The notes under the pieces were generated by a model. It did not search any database. It saw only the letters and a list, made by a program, of their open reading frames with translations, and was not told the DNA's origin. This document shows, piece by piece, positions 34,301 to 44,700 of a DNA stretch of 64,000 bases. Every line of letters begins with the position of its first letter. Position 1 is the stretch's first letter. Where the stretch lies: positions 17,367-81,366 of the forward strand of contig JASANC010003143.1 of the NCBI GenBank assembly GCA_030248135.1. Reading direction: 5' to 3'. A program made the position numbers and the translations under genes. Origin of the DNA: Theristus sp. LFF4_11 (lineage: Eukaryota > Nematoda > Chromadorea > Monhysterida > Xyalidae).

Positions 34301-36742
34301 ATCGGTCTGCCTCGTTTGCCAAAGTCGGCATTCGCAAGGGCATGGTCTTGTCGATTGGTTGGTGTGCATTTGCACACGATTCGTTTGCGAGCTGCTGATT
34401 GGCTGCAGTTGAATTTTATGCTCGTTTCAAAATAAATTATGTTAAAAAAATTTCGCAAACGTTTTTTTTCTGTTTGATGATTTTATTCAGTGCAAAAGTT
34501 GACTGACAAACAGTGAAACTGTTCTATGCCAGGCATTGAGTTTCGGCGCCAAAATAAAAGATCATAGTCCGGCGCCCGATTGTTTCAGAGCCCGGCTTTT
34601 ACGAGCCGGAGCAATTTGGCATTCGTCTCGAGAATCTATATGAGGTGGTGGCCGCGCAGACAGCACATCGATTCAATGACGTCGAATATTTGACGTTCGC
34701 ACCGGTGACGTACGTGCCGATACAAACGAACATGATACTGGCCGAGTTGCTGACACAGGACGAGGTGCGTGAATCGGGTGGTTTTTGGGTGCTGAATGGC
34801 TGTCATTGCTGAATTTGGCGAATTAACAGCGTTATTTGAATCACTGTTACGTCGTGTCCGTGTCCTTATTCGCAAAAAAATGCAATCATCAAACTGAACA
34901 AAACCAATCAATCGAACCTTATTGTCGACTTTGTTGAACTGCGCCAACTTTGAATTGAACAATCCGATCAAATCACTAATGACACCAAAAAACACACACG
35001 CGCAAACGGCGATATCACAGAGCGCGTTCAATATGTTGCCACTCTTGCCAGTGTCTTTGTGGCCAAAGGAAAGTGAGCCGTCTTCAGACCCCAGTACCTA
35101 GAGATGTAAGGGTCAAAAAAAATTTTTTTTTAATTTTTTTTAAAAAAGTAAAAAAATGAGCATTTTTTATTTTTTTTTATTAAAAATTTTTGAAATTTTT
35201 CTTTAATGTGCCCTGAAAATGCCGTTTTTGGCATAATTTTTCGAAAGTTCAACAAAAATGTTCTTTGACTTTACCTTGTCACTTAGTCTTCAACGCTGCA
35301 GGTGGTATTCTGGATTGATTTATCGACTGTTTTCAGCCTTGGTGAGTGATGATCGACTCGCGCATTGAAGTACTTGAGCGTCGCAAAGGCTAGTTCAACA
35401 AATTCCGATGTCGCTAAGGTGAGATAGAAGCAGAGAACTCACATTTACGCATCGTTTTTCAGGATCTCGAAAGGTGGAAATTGCACTGTCTGCCACTGCA
35501 AGCGTAACTTCGTTGGTTGCTCGTTGCTGTTTCGCCTCGTGTCGTCAGCATGATCACACCGGTTTGTTGTGGAACTTGTTTCCATGTTATTTGAGGTGAA
35601 TTGAGAGTAGGGTTGTTAAAAAAAACAAAAATCGTCATTTTTGTTTAAAAAAAAAAAATTTTTTTTAAAAATTTCAAAAATCAAAGTTGTGCTAAATCAA
35701 TCAGGGAGTCCGAAGAACCACATATGATATGCAAGCGCCTCCCGAATGACTCCCATATGACGGAACTTTGCAGATTTTGTTTTGGTGACCTCAATTACCC
35801 CTTTTCCAAACCGTCACCATGCCTCTTCTTGTGTTTTGACCTCCAAAACGTCACTAATTGTCCCCAGCTAAACTAATGCTAAAGTTCACTAAGCTAAAGC
35901 TAAACTAAGACAAACATACCGCCTTGAAATTCGATCAATTCTTCTGATGGTGTTGCGACGACACGACACGAAGCAGCAAGCAACCAGACAACGTAGCGCT
36001 TGCAAACGGAGCAGCGAGCACAATCGGACGCTCTGCGAGGCGAATCGTCACCTTATCTGCATCGGAAATGGTAGGCCAAGCTTTGGGACGCTCAAAAACT
36101 TCATCGCAGATGTTGTCGTAGCCTAAAATCAGTCGGTAAAACGGCCCAAAATCGACTGCTAAAGGTTTTACGAGGTATAATCAAAGAAAATTTTTGTTGA
36201 ACTTTCGAAAAATTTTGCCAAAATTGAGGTTTTCAGAGCATATTAGAGGAAAATTTTTCGAATTTTTTTTTTTAAATCGGCATTTTTGTTTTTTTTTAAT
36301 CACTTTAAAAAAAAAATTCATTTTTGTTTAACAACCCTAATTGAGAGGCAAAACACGAGACGTGATGTCGTCGGTGGGAAAATGGGGTCGCCGAAACCAA
36401 GTCTGAAATTTTCACCCTCCTCCCATATGAGTGGGGGTCATATGGTAAGTCGGTGGCTCCTCAGATGGTGATATTCGGACTCCCTGAAAAATCCTGAACA
36501 ACTTTCATTAAAAAAAAAAATTTAAAAAAAAAAATTTTTTTTTAAGAAAAAAAAATAGAAATTTTTTTTTCTTGACATCTCTACCAGTACCCCCGGGGCC
36601 AACATTTACCGCAAATTCCCAGGTCAACTGGCTCAACAGCTATCACGCCGAGTGCTGCTCGAAAGTGGGCGCTCTACTGCAGGCGCAGGGTAAAGGCGAC
36701 GTTTACAGATGGCTCATTGAACAATGCCGCCCGATTGGATGA
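28354..36742 (+). CDS. XPNPEP1: X-prolyl aminopeptidase 1 (aminopeptidase P)
   Basis: Metallopeptidase (M24B) that removes the N-terminal residue from Xaa-Pro peptides, cytosolic by homology; no signal peptide is seen. Sixteen exons: 28,354-28,467; 28,643-28,768; 29,080-29,215; 29,637-29,797; 30,172-30,253; 30,479-30,560; 31,102-31,288; 31,821-31,874; 31,975-32,061; 32,252-32,357; 33,090-33,267; 33,504-33,634; 33,883-33,987; 34,283-34,357; 34,589-34,764; 36,623-36,742. All junctions are GT-AG and phase-matched, giving 639 aa (human XPNPEP1 is 623). Both N-terminal creatinase-like domains and the C-terminal pita-bread domain are present. The five metal ligands are visible: Asp432 and Asp443 ([16 protein letters not shown]), His506 (GTGHGVG), Glu542 (SIEPGFYE) and Glu556 (FGIRLEN). 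The substrate-binding stretch [10 protein letters not shown] is intact. The exon 9 donor (CAC|GTCCGT) is weak. At least six transposons sit in its introns without touching coding sequence. Confidence 0.96.
30650..30860. mobile_element. MITE family B in XPNPEP1 intron 6
   Basis: Contains GGCAATTCAAAGC and its partner TTTTGAATTACCGCG, and ends near GCATTGGGTCGCAGAACC, matching the family B palindrome. Confidence 0.6.
31352..31528. mobile_element. MITE family A in XPNPEP1 intron 7
   Basis: Very well preserved fold-back element: TACAGTCGAACTCTAAATTA against TAATTTAGAGTTCGACTGTA (perfect complement), then GGGAATCAGC against GCTGATTCCC, GTTGGTGATCACGTG against CACGTGATCACCAAC, and GCTTTCTGTGCA against TGCACAGAAAGC. 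TA lies at both outer edges. Arms this intact suggest recent movement. Confidence 0.9.
32425..32599. mobile_element. MITE family A in XPNPEP1 intron 10
   Basis: Begins TACAGTCGAACTCTATATTA and ends TTCAACTGTA, with inner arms CAATCAGCTGATTGGTT and CCAACCAATCAGATGATTG. Confidence 0.85.
32701..32773. repeat. Near-perfect 73-bp palindrome in XPNPEP1 intron 10
   Basis: Two 36-nt arms (32,701-32,736 and 32,738-32,773) are reverse complements with a single mismatch and only one base between them. The arms start ACTTCCAAGTTA and end TAACTTGGAAGT. It is not related to the MITE families in this window. Confidence 0.9.
33290..33440. mobile_element. Degenerate MITE family A in XPNPEP1 intron 11
   Basis: Inverted CCGCTGATTGGCTGCTGG and CAACTAATCAGCTAGC with GCATGATGCGTG and CACGCATCACCC between them. 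The ends are decayed. It starts only about 20 bp beyond the exon 11 donor. Confidence 0.6.
34027..34192. mobile_element. MITE family A in XPNPEP1 intron 13
   Basis: CACAGTCGAACTGTAAATTC against CTAGAGTTCAACTGTA, with GCATGCTTTCTGTGCAGG and CATAGAAAGCATAC arms. Confidence 0.8.
34380..34566. mobile_element. MITE family B remnant in XPNPEP1 intron 14
   Basis: Ends GCATTGAGTTTCGGCGCC followed by AAAATAAAAGATCATA, identical in layout to the end of the lipase-intron copy. The left part is decayed. Confidence 0.5.
35099..36583. mobile_element. hAT-like element H2 in XPNPEP1 intron 15, hosting H3
   Basis: Termini are TAGAGATGTAAGG and CTTGACATCTCTA, flanked by the exact 8-bp duplication CCAGTACC at 35,091-35,098 and 36,584-36,591. 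Its interior matches 26,524-27,295 closely except for a 732-bp insertion. It ends 39 bp before the last coding exon of XPNPEP1. Confidence 0.92.
35608..36339. mobile_element. hAT-like element H3 nested in H2
   Basis: Termini are TAGGGTTGTTAAA and its complement TTTAACAACCCTA, flanked by the exact 8-bp duplication ATTGAGAG at 35,600-35,607 and 36,340-36,347. The uninterrupted H2 copy at 27,040 carries the empty target site with one ATTGAGAG, which proves the insertion. The interior matches 5,400-7,440 in reverse. Confidence 0.95.
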
Positions 36743-38743
36743 CGTTTTGTAGGTTGCCTCTTTTGATAAATTGTGTTTTGAAGCGTGTATGTTTTCTGAT
36801 AACAATCCCAGTTACTAACATTGCTGCTCTGTCGTCGAAAGAACAATTGTCATTGTTGATTGGTTGACTTTATGGCACTGGTTGATCTGGCGGTATGCAA
36901 CGAATCACTTTTTTGTTCGACCAATCACAATGACTTCTTTTGTTTCGACTGCAGTTTTTTATCCACGGAAGCTGCACAAACATGCACATTTTAGCAAGTG
37001 CAGTATTACCCACAGTGCGTCATATCCATCGTTAATGCGCCTGTGCGTTTGACTAAAATTTTGTTGGAAATGTTAGTTACAATGTTTTCAACTACATATT
37101 CCCGGGTTTCTTGAATGTCTTTTGATTGATGAATTTGTCGCTTGATTATTTTATTGATTGACAGAATTTGTGATCATCAAATTTTTGTGAGAAAAGCATT
37201 TTTGCAATCGTGTTAGCGTGTGAATCGATGCTGCCGGGTTGATTTGGTTGATTCAGTGATAAGTCTTGTCATTTGTTTGTGTTGATTTAAAAATGTTTTT
37301 TGTTTTGTTATTTCTGTACATTTTGGTTGATTTTACTCAACGCTACCAATGCGATACTCAAAATGCCGAACCTTCTGCATTTTGTTGCTACACTGAAACA
37401 AACAAAGATAAAACCAAGACAAAATACATAACTTCGAAATTCTGGTGTTTGTCAGAATTTATCGATCTCGATTTAGACACGTTTCTTACAAAAAATAGTT
37501 TATACTGATTTTGAGCAAGCGGCGTTATAAAAAACTTATTTCAAGATGTGCCTTTTTGAACGGGAACTTTTTTGCTAAAAAACGAAAACAAAGAAAAACA
37601 GGAACTTCACACATCACAGTTGATATAGGAATTTTTGTAAAAATAATATGAAACTGATGTGACTGAGATACAAAAATTGTCCATTAGTCTGATGCAAGGT
37701 GCGTGTGAAGCGCAGAACACAGGTGTAAACATCACACCAAAAACTGTTTGAAATTGAAATGCCACCACAAAGCGGCTGAACACAATGGGCAACGTTTCAG
37801 GTTATAATTTTAAAAATCTTTAAAAAATAAATTCGTTCGAAATTCTCTCCAAACATTATTTTGTACTACGGTATGTGACGACGACAAGCGAAAAACAAAA
37901 TAAAATCCGAAAGCAAACTGGATCATTTCAATAGATCTCTGAGAATATAATCTTTCTAACGAAATGGAAACGACGTTTATGTGTGACTCAATATTGTTGG
38001 AATTTCGTGAGAACTAGAAAACCAATGGATTCGGGTCATACTTTTCTTGGTAATGCACTGATTGGCTGAACGCGTTCAACTGCATCCAATCAGCACTTTG
38101 AGATGCTTTAGTATAGCTGATGACCTAAAAAAACTACAACCCGAGTGGTAAACCACTGAAGGTAATCAAACTTTACAAACATTCGAATGTGAAATACTGA
38201 TCGCATGGTTTGAAAACGAGAAACAAAACCATAGATTGGAAGAAGAAAGCACAAGGAAACCTGAAACAACAACCTCAGCATCTAATTGTATTGTTGTATT
38301 CAATTAATTTTGTAACAAACTTTATACTGCAGCTTGAAAGCATAAAACAAATCAGTCAAAATCAACACAGACAAACAGTTTACTTTTTAGACAGTCCTAT
38401 GATTAATTTATGTGCCATTTCATACCCTGAAAGATGCTATTAATCCGTTTTTATAAACATCCAGACTAATTTAAAAAAACACGACGAAACAACAGACAAG
38501 ACCGTATAAAAAAACCACGCACAACAACAAAAGCACGCAAACAGACTGATTGTACCGAGCGAACAAAATGCGAAGGTCAAAAAATAGAGAACCAATTTTT
38601 CAGACAACCGCGATTAGACGGTGAATATTGAATAAGAAAATTTTCAGCCGTTTTTCTTTTTGAAAGGTAACTCCGACGAGAAAATTACTTCTACAGTCAA
38701 AAAATTGAGAAATAGTGGAAAACAACGACATTGATCACAGCTA
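36743..38743. other. Intergenic region between convergent XPNPEP1 and BCAT
   Basis: Should hold the 3' untranslated regions of both genes. No certain polyadenylation signal was identified, and no other gene or element is supported. Confidence 0.45.
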
Positions 38744-41700
38744 CTATGTCACCGGATATTGCCAATCGGGTCGGGCCACTCGGCCGTACTGAAAAAATGA
38801 AAAAGATCCATTTGCGACATTCGATTAGCGTGGTTGCGTGGGAAGCTTTGTCGCCCTTGTGGCCTGGTTGTGGCACGTTAGACTTGTTGTCTGTGCGTTA
38901 GGGGGATCGATCCCCGCCGCCGAGGAGTGTATAGGCAGTTAACGACTAAGGAAACTCGATGGGCATCCTACTCGACGGCGTTCTGTACGCTTTTCTGGGT
39001 TAGCCCTGGCTAGAAACATCGCCTAAAATCCCCAACAACAACAACCGAACGGATCCATGACACAGCCAACCACCATGATACTTGCCGAGTGGTGTAAATA
39101 TGCAGGCAGGTACGTAATGACAGCGAATACAAGTAACAGGTTACGTTTCTATGTGTTGTTTTTGGCACGGGACTTTTGTTCTTTTATTTTTTTTGGAAAA
39201 AGATGCAGGTATCACCAGAAGAAGTTTCGAAACCCCGAGTGGGATTCGAGCCCACGTCCGTGCTGTGGTTTTCCGGACCAGCGCCTTGGACCACTTGACC
39301 ACCGAGGCCCGTTCTTCCTCAGCCGTTACTTGGCAGGTTGACACAAAAGCGCGCTTTTACCTGAATATCAGCAACGCTGTCGAACAGTCGCTGCATCAGC
39401 GACGTCGGCTGCTCCATGGTCGGGATGTGGATGCGCTCGGAGGCGCCCGATTTCTGATAGAGGATCGTGTCGATCGGACAGACGATGCACGCCGTGCCCG
39501 TGCCGAACATCTCGTAGAGCTGCACGTGTTCGAGAGGAACGCATGATTGGGATGTTGGTTTGAAATTTTTTGAATATCACTTTAAAATGGACATTTTACA
39601 CTTAAAAAATTTTTCACCTGCTTTTTTGCATCTGACATTGGCGAGGCCGAATGGGAAGAGAACCAAGCGATCAGGCAGCAAAAATGTCGCATTCTTATAA
39701 TAGAGTCGAAAACTTACCCGTTTTTCTTTCAGTGCTCTCCTCATTTGCGCCATCGTCACATAGTCCTCCGTGACTTTGAATTCACCCTGAGAACGCAGCA
39801 AAAACTGCACATTGAACATGAACGGCAATTGAGAAGACAAAGAAAATTATTCTGGTGAAAAAGGCGAGAGCAAAAAAACGTAATCTTCACCGTCTTATGA
39901 AATGCAAAAAGCGCGTCTCCTCACCCATTCGCGCGTCAGATCGATCACGGTTTGACGGGTGATGCCCGGCAGAATGATGCCGTCGTCCAATGGCGGCGTA
40001 ATCAACTCCTTTTCTGCAAACAACGGCCTTTCTACGAAAGTTTCGAAAGCACCAAAAGAAAAGAAACAATTCCAACACGGAATCAACGTCTTCCACCAAG
40101 TGCAGTGTAACCAAAAAAACTGCTTTTTTACACAACCAATAGTCATAGAGCCAGCACAATCATCGGTGGCGTCGTAGAAGCAAACACAAAGTCCGAAGAC
40201 CAAGAACAATCCGCTAGCGGAAACGCAACGAACTCGTTGTTTGACCGACGCTCAATACGGATTCAGAGAAGCAGTCCGCTCAGCAGACTGTCGACAAAAA
40301 ACGAAACGTATCGGTTTGGCGGTCCAAAAAACTAACGCAAACAAACAAAACAGCGCCTGCTGTTCAAATGTCACCTCCATTCTCATTCGTCCAGAACGCG
40401 AATATGTTCATGGTTCCAACCTCTGTCAGTTTCTCATCGATATCGTACAGCCACAGAACTTGCTGACAGCCGAGCTTTTGCGCTTGCTTTCCGATCAGGA
40501 TCGTCGGTGCGTAATTGCTGAACACACATGTTTTGGTTGATTTTTGCGGAGGATTTTGAACTTATTGAAAATTAGTCGTTTGAAAGTTAGGTTTGAGAAA
40601 TTATAATCAATACGATCAACCAATAATAAAAGTTCCGTTTATTTCATTCAAACAACACCACACACTCATTGCATGACCGACCATTCGATGGTACGGTTTG
40701 ATTGTTTAAACCTGTCACTTTTCGCAGAGTATTCAGAATCAGATTGCAGTATGAAGAACGACTATCAGGTTTGGTTGAAATATAACACCACCCATTTGTG
40801 GGCTTAGTGAGGTTTTCTTGCAACCCCGACCACGTTCGTCCTTCTTTCGCGAACTCTGTTGTCTGCAAAGAAGTGACAGGTTTAAACAAACATACTTCCC
40901 AGAAGCGCACCAACGGTTCACAGACGACAAGCACACACAATCATTTCTAGGGTTGGCATGAAAAAACGGTTTTTTTGAAAAAATAATGAAAAAAAGAAAA
41001 ACGGGTTTTCGGTTTTTTCTTACAAAATTAAAGAACCGGTTTTCAACCTTAAGATTTTTTTGGAAGTTTTGATAGTTGAAGACTACTGGCCGATGATATT
41101 GCATAATTGCATTTTGCAAAAGTCAAAAAATAAAACTGTGTCAAACTCCTTCGCTAAAAACACTGATTTCAACTGCATTTCTGATTGGTTCCGGAGGGTC
41201 AAGTTATGGAAACTGTGTGCTGAGAAAACTTGAAAAAAAACAGTTTTAAAAGGAAAATAAAACTTTTTTTTCTGGCAATATAGAAAATCGGTTTTTATCA
41301 TCCCTAATCATTTCCAATTTCAGTGCAGTGCAAAACCGCACGTCAAAACTCATCGCTCAATATTGATTCTAATGTACTGAACTGCGCATCTACCACATCC
41401 AGTTGTCTGCTTCTTTGCTAACTGTTAGGATGAACACAGCAAAATGCTGTTTAGATGGATGCATTCTAAATTGACCAGTTTTGTTAGAAAAATGCCGAAA
41501 GTATGAGAAATCCTCTCAAAAACTCTCTGAAAATTTTACGAACTGTGATAGATTTTACTAAAATTGGTAGATGCCAATGAATATGATAATCTGTTTAAGC
41601 TGCAAATCTTGAAATCGCATTCCACCATACAACAATAGACAAGCAGTTTCGATAGGCAGCTACAACGAAAAGCAACACAGGGTTCCGCCATAAAAAACAA

Positions 41701-44700
41701 GAACACAACAGTAACACATATCGGTTTACTTTTCGGCCTTCTAGCAACAACAACTGCCAAACTAAAAACATGCAAATCTGTCAGACATTTCTGAAGAGCA
41801 CGTAGGCGCCAATCAGTGAGCGATTACTGTTCTCACATACCAAAACGTTGCGTTTTATGAATCAGCTGACCAAACCAAACAATTCCACATGCGAAAATAT
41901 TTCTTTAAACCTGTCACTTTTTCGCAGAATTCCGAGCCCGCTAAACTTTGAATTAAATAAAAATGAACGGGAGTCAGGTTTGGTCGGAGACTCAAGAACC
42001 GCAATTGTGGCAAAGTAATCTCCTTTTTCTGACCCGATGGCGTTCTTTCTTCTTTCGCGGGCTCTCTAGTTATGCAAAAAAAGATGACAGGTTTAAAAAA
42101 CACACCGTACCACAAGTGATCCATTCTGTCCACATTGGCTTCACCACACACCATCAGCTGCAGACGCAGTAAGATGACAACCAATCAGCAGCAAATCTCC
42201 CTTATACACCGCATTATATCATCAGCTAACCAGCCCATTTTATAGCCGCCCGTTCCGCCGACGGCGGCGCGCACGTATTTAGGGTCGGCCAAAAGTGTCA
42301 CCGGTTTGAAGCCGGACGGAAAATACGGCCCGACGGGACCCAAGATCACGAACAGCAGCGACGACGTGCTGGCACCGATGCCGACATGACCCTGTAGTTG
42401 TAACGAGGGCGCTCTCGAACGTGCACCGGTAATTGAGACAGCAATACAGGGTACACGAACGTACAGTTGCCCAAATGAGAAACTTCGGGGCACACCACCA
42501 CTTTGCCAATTTTTGGCCAAAAATACAACCAAAATTGGGTGAATCTTGTGAGCGGCAGGAACTAAGCTGCGATTTTACCGACCAGAGTATTCAAGGCTCT
42601 GATGTTAAATGAGGAGACCGAGCTGACATTGCGAAATCCTTGCCTAATGTTTGTGCTAATAACAATTTTTACCCAATTTGACTACATTTTTGCCCACAAT
42701 ACTGTATTTGGTACATGCGATAAATGCCGCAATTAGTAGTGTGCCCAGAAGTTGGACATTGTTGGATTTGAAGCAGTATCGGTATTTCAAAACAACTTCC
42801 AAAGTCTTATGTTTCCATTTTGCAGAGAACGAGCTGACCTATTGGTATGTCCAACATCGATATCGATCTTAAAAAAATTTACCCAAAATTTTTTTCTCAT
42901 GCCCGTTCATCGCAAAATGTCCGTAAACAAGACAAATTTTTCGGTGGTTACGTTTTTGATTACGGCATTACCATCATGTTAAAACAGAACGGGGATGCGA
43001 AAAAACACGATAATACAAAGGGCGGATTTGGAATACGATAAAACAACGTTACAAGTAAAACTTAATCAAGTAATAATAAGTAAGAAAAAGTTCAAACAAA
43101 CACAAGCAAAAAGAAACAGACGGTTAATAAAACACGCGCGCACATGTAACATGTTAGCTGGGTGGCAGAAACATGCAAGAACAAAAAACGGTTGGCACAC
43201 AACACAAAGAAACAACCAACAACGCAAAAGACGCCAACAAAGCCTCCCATTGCACACACTAAAACACACAATTCATTATTTTGGTGCAAGAAAAAAGCCT
43301 GCCAGTGCAAAAAAGTGCAACTACCTCACTGTCAGATGCACAACTTCTGGGTAATGGAGTACGGTTTCTGTTAATCTGTGTTTTTAGTGTTCATGGGCTG
43401 CAACAGCCACAGAACAACATTTGCTGGTGAAGATGTGGCAATAAAAATCGGAACAAATATTGACCGCATGCGCTACCGTGACAATCTGTGACATAGGCAC
43501 ATGAGCCCGTGTCGAGATCAGATGCGGTAAAAAACCGTAAGCTCCATAAACCTAGAACGTTCACATCCATCCATAACCCTGCCCCCCCCCCCTCCCTAAA
43601 ACCGACCATCCCATTTTATAGCACCCCGTTCCACCGACGGCGGCACGCACGTAACGCGGATCGGCCAATAGTGTCACCGGTTTGAAGCCGGACGGAAAAT
43701 ACGGCCCGACGGGGCCTAACAGCACGAAGATCAGAGCTTCGTGGCTGTCCGAGACGCCGATGAACGGCTGAAAATGGTTGCAGACACAAGGAAGACGGTT
43801 CGTTGAAAAACCGCTGAAAAAAGTGAGTTTTTGGACAAGAGTTTAGGTGCGTTGTTCAGTTGTGGACTGATTTGTGGTTTTTTGGTGCAACAAAACACTC
43901 AAAACGGGATTGTTGGTGTAGAAACAAACAAGTGACGGTTCGCATAGTTGGTGGCGGAAAGGCATTGAAAAGTGAATATTCAGTGAGAAACGTCTTGCAT
44001 CGATCAAAGAGAATATCATGTCACAGAAAGAGAACAGGAAAGCCAATGTGAAACAGTGAAAATGTGCAGAGAAAAAGACGACTGTTCAAACCAGTTCAAA
44101 AAAACAAGGCACTCGAACACTCAAACTAAAAAACGGAAACTGCAAATGAAGCAAAGACACAAAGAGCAAGTAGACGACGCAAATAAAAAAATGCCACAAG
44201 AAAGAAACGACAAAGATACAAAGCAGCAACGCAAGTTGCAATCTTGCAACTGATTGAACATGCATAACATAACGCAACTGAAAAACCGGAACAAAAAAGC
44301 AAAAACAACAAACAAAAAAACTGTTTAAAAGGTCGTTCCGGTCGGCCGAACAAAAAACGACATCCGATCTCAACAAGGAGGCGTCAACGCAACAGCGAAC
44401 AACACATTCAGGCGTCAACTGGCCACTTACGCGCCCATTTTGAATTCGCCGCAGCCGCCCGGCCACGCGCGACAATACGCCGGATTCGCGTACAACGTCA
44501 CCGGCTTCCAGCCGGTCGCAAAAAACGGTCCGGCCGGACCGGTCACCACGAAACACTCGGCTGTGTCGCCGTAGTATACTCCGAGATGACCCTAACGTTT
44601 ATTGGCGACGGTTGATTGGGGCAAAACAAAGGAGGTTTTTGCAAAAAAACTACCCTTAAATACTGATAACTGAATGAAACTAATAGACGAGAAGCAAATA

